NCBI GenBank assembly: GCA_945893145.1
Contig: CAMDDZ010000004.1
Location: forward strand, 61,363-125,362
Length of the DNA: 64,000 bases
Reading direction: 5' to 3'
Source of the DNA: Rhodoplanes serenus
GTDB lineage: Bacteria > Pseudomonadota > Alphaproteobacteria > Rhizobiales > Xanthobacteraceae
A program made the position numbers and the translations under genes. Under the pieces are notes generated by a model. It had not been told where the DNA came from, did no database searches, and was given only the letters and a program-made list of their open reading frames with translations. Positions 59,480 through 64,000 of this stretch are shown here, in pieces (positions within the stretch are counted from its first letter, which is position 1; each line of letters opens with the position of its first letter).

Positions 59480-60156
59480 CGGCGCGGCAGTCTTGCGGCA
59501 GCCTGCGGCTGCGCATCCGGCGCACGCAGATAGACCGGCTTTGGCGAAGCCGGCTTGCCGGTCGCGGCCGCGCCGAGCCGCGCCACCCAGGTAATGTCGG
59601 GTGCCGGACGTTCCTCGACCAGACGCGGCGGCGTTTCGTTCGACGGCCAGGCGTCCGCGAGCATGCGCGCGGCGTTGCCGATGAGCCGCGCCGGCCCGTT
59701 GGCGGACACGCGCACAGCGTCGCGGATGCTGGAGATGCGCGGCGCCACCAGCGTGCGGCCGCTGGGGCCGAAGATTTGCAGATAGACGTGCTGGTGCCGT
59801 GCGTCGATCGCCACCGTCACCGGGATCGAATCGTCCTTGGCGATGAACGGTGCGGCGAAAGCCGCGAGGGTGGTCAGTCCAAACGCCGGCCGGCCGGACG
59901 CCAGCGCAATGCCGCGCGCCGCCGATATGCCGACGCGCAAGCCGGTGAAGCTGCCGGGTCCGGTGGTGACCGCGATGCGGTTGAGCTCGACGAAGTGGGT
60001 GCGGGCCTGGCCCATCACATAGGCGATCAGCGGCATCAGAGCTTCGGCGTGACCCCGCGCCATCGGCATGGACTCGTTCGCCAGCACGCCCTGCTCGGTG
60101 TCGAGCACAGCGACAGCACAGGCTTCGAGCGCGGTGTCGATCGCAAGCACACGCAT
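59476..60156 (-). CDS. tsaB: tRNA threonylcarbamoyladenosine biosynthesis protein TsaB
   Basis: Kae1-paralog partner of TsaD in t6A37 synthesis, 226 residues. N-terminal VLAIDTALEACAVAVLD, then ARGHAEALMPLI and the conserved VTTGPGSFTGLRVGISAARG. It lacks the HxxxH metal site, as expected for TsaB. Coupled to rimI by a 4-base overlap. The 208-base gap upstream contains a GC-rich hairpin (60199-60220) and a two-copy hairpin repeat (60273-60323), no gene. Confidence 0.95.
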   Translation of the reverse strand: MRVLAIDTALEACAVAVLDTEQGVLANESMPMARGHAEALMPLIAYVMGQARTHFVELNRIAVTTGPGSFTGLRVGISAARGIALASGRPAFGLTTLAAFAAPFIAKDDSIPVTVAIDARHQHVYLQIFGPSGRTLVAPRISSIRDAVRVSANGPARLIGNAARMLADAWPSNETPPRLVEERPAPDITWVARLGAAATGKPASPKPVYLRAPDAQPQAAARLPRR

Positions 60157-60272
60157 GGGCGTCCACGGACTCTACAAACGGGCCAATTTAGCACCGTCAT
60201 GGCCGCCGGCTGGCGGCCATCCCCGTCTTTCTTAAGGGATTTAAGGCGTAGGCGCCCGCCACGATTGACGGA

Positions 60273-60323
60273 AAGACGGCGCTTCGCGCCTTTCAACGCG
60301 CTAAGACGGCGCTTCGCGCCTTT
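60273..60323. repeat. Two 21-bp direct repeats, 30-bp period, each a hairpin
   Basis: AAGACGGCGCTTCGCGCCTTT occurs at 60273-60293 and 60303-60323, identical. Each contains GGCGC-TTC-GCGCC followed by TTT on the + strand. Located between the NifU-like gene stop and the tsaB start. Confidence 0.75.
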
Positions 60324-60364
60324 TGGGCCCGGGCACGCCCGCATTCAAGGATGTGTCGGCGAGA

Positions 60365-60925
60365 TCAGGTGGGCCGGACTTCGACCACTTCCGGCACGTA
60401 GTGCCGCAGCAGGTTCTGGATGCCGTGGCGCAGCGTGGCGGTGGACGACGGGCAGCCCGAGCAGGCGCCCTTCATGTGTAGGAAGACGATGCCGTCCTTG
60501 AAGCCCTTGAACGTGATATCGCCGCCGTCGTTGGCGACCGCGGGCCGCACGCGCGTCTCGATCAGGTCCTTGATGGTGGCGACCGTCTCGGCGTCGGCCG
60601 GCTCGAAGAACTCGTCCTGTTCTTCTTCGCCGCCGGTCTTGCCGTCGTTGAGCAACGGCGCGCCCGACATGAAGTGCTCCATGATGGCGCCGAGGATCGC
60701 GGGCTTGAGCTGCGGCCATTCGCCGGCCGACTTGCTCACCGTGATGAAGTCGGATCCGAAGAACACGCCATCGATGCCGTCGATGCCGAACAGCCGCTCG
60801 GCCAGCGGCGATTGCGCCGCGTCGGCCGGGCTGCGCATGTCGATGGTGCCGCTGTCGAGCACCGCCCGCCCGGGCAGGAACTTCAAGGTCGCCGGATTGG
60901 GCGTCGCTTCGGTCTGGATGAACAT
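60365..60925 (-). CDS. NifU-like iron-sulfur scaffold protein (Nfu type)
   Basis: Fe-S carrier of 186 residues: N-terminal Nfu_N domain (MFIQTEATPNPATLKFLPG through about 90, GVFFGSDFITVSK), an acidic linker (EEEQDEFFEPADAE), and the C-terminal NifU domain with the cluster-binding C155-SGC158. ATG at 60925 is certain from the family start; the frame upstream runs into palindromic repeat. Likely serves general Fe-S delivery. Next upstream gene is the universal stress protein after a 345-base repeat-filled gap. Confidence 0.93.
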   Translation of the reverse strand: MFIQTEATPNPATLKFLPGRAVLDSGTIDMRSPADAAQSPLAERLFGIDGIDGVFFGSDFITVSKSAGEWPQLKPAILGAIMEHFMSGAPLLNDGKTGGEEEQDEFFEPADAETVATIKDLIETRVRPAVANDGGDITFKGFKDGIVFLHMKGACSGCPSSTATLRHGIQNLLRHYVPEVVEVRPT

Positions 60926-61069
60926 GGTTCGCTGCTCCAAGCCGTGACTAGGCAAAGCCCCGCCAGGCACCAACATCATAGCAGATAAGTGGCGTTTCCG
61001 GGCCGGAAGATCAACCTGGCCTGAGAACATGGCTGTTTTGATCGGGAACATCAGCCGCAAACGCAGACG

Positions 61070-61187
61070 CGCTCCCTCCCCTTGAAAAGGGGAGGGTTGG
61101 GGAGGGGATCGGATGGGCCGCGATTTTGATCCCCTCCCGGCTCGCTTGCGCACGCCGACCTCCCCTTTTCAAGGGGAGGTGACGGAG
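61070..61187. repeat. Compound palindromic repeat cluster
   Basis: CCTCCCCTTGAAAAGGGGAGG at about 61075-61096 and ACCTCCCCTT-TTC-AAGGGGAGGT at 61158-61180 are inverted copies, with GAGGGGATC and GATCCCCTC arms nested between. It lies in the 345-base gap 60926-61270, which otherwise holds only an 8-bp hairpin (61211-61231) and no gene. Confidence 0.7.
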
Positions 61188-61270
61188 TGCGTTGCACCGC
61201 TTGGGGTCGAGCTGAGCGCATCACGCTCAGCCACGCGGTCGGGCCCGTTGCCACAATCGCCGCCGTGGAC

Positions 61271-61765
61271 TCAGGTCATCGCATCGAGTTCTTCGTCGCT
61301 CAGATGACCCGGCACGATGGCGACCGGGATCGGGTAGTCGCCGGCGGTGCTGCCGACAGTTGCAACCAGGGGGCCGGGGCCCTCTTTGCTGATTGCGGCG
61401 GCCAGCACCAGGATCGCGATGTCCTCGTCATCCTCGATCAGGCCGAGGATCTCTTCGGAGGTCTTGCCTTCGCGCACCACGCGCTCCGGCGTGATGCCGG
61501 CGATGCCGTTGGCCCGGCCCGCGTATTTGCCGAGCGCCGCGTTGGCTTCCTCGTGCGCCTCCGCCTTCATGATGTCGGCGACACCGAGCCATTGCTGGTT
61601 GCGGTCGGCGGTTTCGATCACGCGCAGCATGACCACGCCCGCGCCGACGCGTGCGGCGCGGCGCGCGGCAAAATAAACGGCGCGATCGCACTCCGGGGTG
61701 TCGTCGATCACGACGAGCCATTTCGGCGTGTGGCCGGCCTCGTAGCTGCGGCGTTTGCGAGTCAA
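61271..61765 (-). CDS. Universal stress protein (UspA) family protein
   Basis: 164 residues with one Usp domain: KWLVVIDDTPECDRAVYFAARRA at the start, AGVVMLRVIE for strand 2, EEILGLIEDDEDIAILVLA and the ATP-loop-like VGSTAGDYPIPVAIVP near the C-terminus (usual G-2x-G-9x-G S is imperfect, so ATP binding is uncertain). TTG at 61765 is chosen because AGGAGG sits 5-10 bases upstream, an ideal ribosome site; a GTG at 61840 would start inside sequence with no such site. Next upstream is the trpS 3'-end copy. Confidence 0.85.
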   Translation of the reverse strand: MTRKRRSYEAGHTPKWLVVIDDTPECDRAVYFAARRAARVGAGVVMLRVIETADRNQQWLGVADIMKAEAHEEANAALGKYAGRANGIAGITPERVVREGKTSEEILGLIEDDEDIAILVLAAAISKEGPGPLVATVGSTAGDYPIPVAIVPGHLSDEELDAMT

Positions 61766-61884
61766 TCGGCCTCCTAGCAACGGCGCCGTACCGGGGCGAC
61801 GCGCGAGCCGTAATGGTGGCACGGCGTTCGGCCGCCGCACAAGCTGCGGCCGTGCCGGATTTTACGGCGGCGAATCGGGAACCG

Positions 61885-61935
61885 GTTAGCGCCGCACGAA
61901 GCCGGCGATGTCCTTGACCGCCTTCATGGTTTCGG
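61885..61935. repeat. Displaced copy of the trpS 3' end
   Basis: 51 bases, 45 identical to 62116-62166. On the minus strand it would encode [19 protein letters not shown], against [19 protein letters not shown] in trpS. It lies beyond the antitoxin-like ORF and has no reading frame of its own. Confidence 0.85.
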
Positions 61936-61950
61936 CAGAGGAGCGAAGCT

Positions 61951-62100
61951 TCATCGGTCGAAGCGGCGGAACGCGGCCTCGATCTCTGCGTCAGTTGCGA
62001 ACTGACGGCGCTTGGCCTGGGCCAGGCCTTCCAACACATCGGCCAGATGCGCTGGATCGATAGGTTCGGGTTTCGCTTCGTTCCGAGTCAGTGGCGGCAT
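61951..62100 (-). CDS. Antitoxin-like 49-residue protein, orphan
   Basis: The frame ends QFATDAEIEAAFRRFDR, a signature common in small antitoxins paired with ParE/RelE toxins (pattern FATDEEV.A.F.RF). It begins MPPLTRNEAKPEPIDPAHLA, with 16 bases between the trpS stop and its ATG and GGGA as a weak ribosome site. No toxin follows: the next sequence is the displaced trpS end. Either a relic of a lost pair or a solitary regulator. Assignment is by pattern memory only. Confidence 0.6.
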   Translation of the reverse strand: MPPLTRNEAKPEPIDPAHLADVLEGLAQAKRRQFATDAEIEAAFRRFDR

Positions 62101-62115
62101 GGCTCGTGCAATCCC

Positions 62116-62166
62116 GTTACCGCCGCACGAGACCGACGATGTCCTTGACGGCTTTCATGGTTTCGG
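62116..62166. repeat. trpS 3' end, genic copy of the direct repeat
   Basis: Partner of 61885-61935 in direct orientation. The two copies bracket 180 bases that contain the antitoxin-like ORF. This arrangement resembles attL/attR bracketing after insertion at a gene 3' end. Confidence 0.75.
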
Positions 62167-63178
62167 TGGCGATTTGCTGGGCGCGCTCGGCGCCGTCGGC
62201 CAGCACCGCATCGATATGGGCGGGATCCTGCATCAAACGGTTGACCTCGCTGCCGATCGGCTGGAGCTTCGACACCGCGAGTTCCGTCAGCGCCGCCTTG
62301 AAGGCGGAGAACTGCGCGCCGCCGTGTTGCTTGAGCGCATCGGCCTTGCTGATGTCGGCGAGCGCCGCGTAGATGCTGACCAGATTGTCCGCTTCGGGGC
62401 GATGCTCCAGCCCCTTCTCCTCGCTCGGCAGCGCCTCCGGATCGGTCTTGGCGCGGCGGATCTTCAGCGCGATGGTGTCGGCGTCGTCGGTCATGTTGAT
62501 GCGCGACTGGTCGGACGGGTCCGACTTCGACATTTTCTTGGTGCCGTCGCGCAACGACATGACGCGCGTGGCGGGCCCTTGAATCAACGGCTCCGGCTGC
62601 GGGAAGAAGACGTCGCCGTGGCCGTGCGCGGCGATCGACTTGCCGAAGTCGTTGTTGAATTTCTGCGCGATGTCGCGCGATAGCTCGAGATGCTGCTTCT
62701 GGTCCTCGCCGACCGGAACGTGGGTGGCGCGGTAGAGCAGAATGTCTGCCGCCATCAGGGTCGGATAGGCGAACAGGCCGACCGAGACGTTCTCGCGGTC
62801 CTTGCCGGCCTTCTCCTTGAACTGCGTCATGCGATTGAGCCAGCCGAGTCGGGCCACGCAGTTGAACACCCAGGCCAGTTCGGCGTGCTCGGCCACCTGG
62901 CTCTGGTTAAATACGATGTGCTTCTTGGGATCGATGCCGGCCGCCAGATAGCAGGCGGTGACGTCGCGGATCGCGACCGGCAGCTCGGCCGGGTCCTGCC
63001 AGACCGTGATGGCGTGCAGGTCGACCACGCAATAGATGCAATCGTGGCTCTTCTGCAGCTCGACGAACTTGACGATGGCGCCGAGATAGTTGCCGAGGTG
63101 CAGGCTGCCGCTGGGCTGGATGCCTGAGAACACCCGTTGCTTGAACTGTGCCTTCGGCGCGGCGGTTGGTGCGTTCAT
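62117..63178 (-). CDS. trpS: Tryptophanyl-tRNA synthetase
   Basis: Class Ic aminoacyl-tRNA synthetase, 353 residues. The HIGH-equivalent is HLGN at 27-30 within [22 protein letters not shown] is at 215-219. The conserved MTQFKEKA (117-124) and [14 protein letters not shown] (157-170) are present. ATG at 63178 starts [19 protein letters not shown]; the frame extends upstream without ribosome site. Its 3' end is repeated 180 bases downstream. DUF983 gene lies upstream on the same strand. Confidence 0.97.
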   Translation of the reverse strand: MNAPTAAPKAQFKQRVFSGIQPSGSLHLGNYLGAIVKFVELQKSHDCIYCVVDLHAITVWQDPAELPVAIRDVTACYLAAGIDPKKHIVFNQSQVAEHAELAWVFNCVARLGWLNRMTQFKEKAGKDRENVSVGLFAYPTLMAADILLYRATHVPVGEDQKQHLELSRDIAQKFNNDFGKSIAAHGHGDVFFPQPEPLIQGPATRVMSLRDGTKKMSKSDPSDQSRINMTDDADTIALKIRRAKTDPEALPSEEKGLEHRPEADNLVSIYAALADISKADALKQHGGAQFSAFKAALTELAVSKLQPIGSEVNRLMQDPAHIDAVLADGAERAQQIATETMKAVKDIVGLVRR

Positions 63179-63329
63179 GCCGGAAATCCCTGTCGTTTGC
63201 GGCCACATTCCACAATGGGGCAGGCGATGCAAGCGGCGGCAACATTCGGCCGACACGCAGCAATGGCAATGAAGGGGTCGGCAAGCGCCGAGCGGAGGGA
63301 CAAAGTGGAAGCCTGCGGAATTCGCGCAA

Positions 63330-63776
63330 TTATTTGGGCGGGCGGATACGCGAGACAGCAGCCGATGCGCCCGCTATCAGCGCCATGCGATCTCTTTTTA
63401 CCTGATCGAAGCCGTGCATCCCCAGGGCCCATTGCAGACCGACAATGGCGCCCTTGACTGGCTGCAACAACGCCAGCGACAGAACCACGACCGAAGTCGG
63501 CCACAGCGCCATATGCACCCAATAGGGCGGCGCCAGATGCGTTTCGACCATTAACACCAGCGGCACCACGATGTGCCCGACGATGACGATCACAACATAG
63601 GCTGGAAAATCGTCGGCGCGATGATGATGCAGTTCTTCGCCGCATGCCGGGCACGTGTCGGCCACCTTGAGGTAAGCGCGGAACATGCGTCCCTTGCCGC
63701 AATGTGGGCAACGGCCAAACAAACCGCGCTGCACGGCCTGCCAAGTGGTCGGGAGCTCCGAAACCTCATGCGACAT
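63330..63776 (-). CDS. DUF983 membrane protein with two zinc-ribbon CxxC motifs
   Basis: 148 residues. N-terminal soluble part with CPHCG and CPACG, spaced like a zinc ribbon, followed by [25 protein letters not shown], the DUF983 signature, and two membrane helices (about 60-82 and 87-110). Common near cytochrome oxidase or Lon genes in alphaproteobacteria; function unknown. ATG at 63776. The 151 bases between it and trpS show no gene. Confidence 0.88.
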   Translation of the reverse strand: MSHEVSELPTTWQAVQRGLFGRCPHCGKGRMFRAYLKVADTCPACGEELHHHRADDFPAYVVIVIVGHIVVPLVLMVETHLAPPYWVHMALWPTSVVVLSLALLQPVKGAIVGLQWALGMHGFDQVKRDRMALIAGASAAVSRIRPPK

Positions 63777-63862
63777 TGATCAACCCGGCTCTCATTGAGG
63801 TCCATGTGTGAGATAGCATAAGAGATATCTAAGATGGCTATTTGATATATAATATACCCCGT

Positions 63863-64000
63863 TCACGTCACAACCCGAAAATCCTTTGGATTGATGATGC
63901 GGAAGTTGTCGGTGACCGAATCGCGGAATCGCGGCCAATTCCGGGGAACTCTTTCACGCAGGAACCCAAGCGTCGCATCGGCGAATTGGGCGCAAGTCGC
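63863..64000 (-). mobile_element. 3' end of a probable IS630-type transposase gene (cut by window edge)
   Basis: The last 45 codons of a minus-strand frame enter from the right edge and end ADATLGFLRERVPRNWPRF...VTDNFRIINPKDFRVVT-stop. The ending TDNFR.I.P.DFRV is what I recall from the C-terminus of IS630-family DDE transposases. The adjacent 63800-63862 is distinctly AT-rich (TATATAATATA) compared with the rest of the window, as at an IS end. No terminal inverted repeat can be defined from one end. Confidence 0.55.

Overview
The window is high-GC chromosomal DNA from an alphaproteobacterium of the order Hyphomicrobiales (Rhizobiales), most likely from the Bradyrhizobium/Rhodopseudomonas/Xanthobacter/Pseudolabrys neighbourhood. 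This rests on three things: an Irr regulator with a GCPWHDV heme motif beside fabA-fabB-fabI; the rimP-nusA-ylxR-infB-rbfA-truB-rpsO-pnp and miaB-phoH-ybeY-corC-lnt gene orders; and the many short palindromic repeats typical of that group. The genus is inference. No rRNA, tRNA or CRISPR array was found.

Layout. 1-10.2 kb: a carbamoyltransferase cut by the window edge, enoyl-CoA hydratase, a TPR/DUF4189 exported protein, a trypsin-fold protein that has lost its catalytic His, a MoeB/ThiF-like enzyme, two cupins, a 2-hydroxyacid dehydrogenase and an SH3 protein. 10.2-10.6 kb: a GIY-YIG gene boxed by two inverted copies of one palindrome. 10.6-15.6 kb: an ABC importer operon (binding protein, fused double permease, ATPase) ending in a 2-keto-4-pentenoate hydratase-like gene. 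15.9-21.6 kb: irr divergent from fabA-fabB-fabI, then an FAD oxidoreductase. 21.7-25.2 kb: katG with a 59-residue companion ORF, divergent from oxyR. 25.2-35.2 kb: the transcription/translation operon rimP to pnp. 35.5-45.4 kb: DUF2336, trmB, metK, an XRE regulator and the lnt-corC-ybeY-phoH-miaB cluster.

45.6-57.7 kb is the accessory part: Rieske oxygenase, LigA/LigB extradiol dioxygenase, orphan solute receptors (two intact TctC, one frameshifted TctC, one chimeric TctC scar, one PhnD-like), a DHA2 exporter and a stand-alone molybdenum hydroxylase large subunit. It reads as an aromatic/organic-acid catabolic zone under rearrangement. Two FNR/FixK-type boxes lie between ligA and a small divergent membrane-protein gene. 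57.7-63.8 kb returns to housekeeping genes: plsC-like, a Fur-family regulator, rimI, tsaB, a NifU-like scaffold, a universal stress protein, trpS and DUF983. Between trpS and the stress gene lies a lone antitoxin-like ORF bracketed by two copies of the trpS 3' end. The window ends in the 3' end of a probable IS630-type transposase.

Most genes from 25 to 45 kb and from 57 to 63 kb are on the minus strand in tight operons, with 1-4 base overlaps or gaps of a few bases. Intergenic space is dominated by short palindromic elements, several of which sit where transcription terminators, leaders or even start codons should be.
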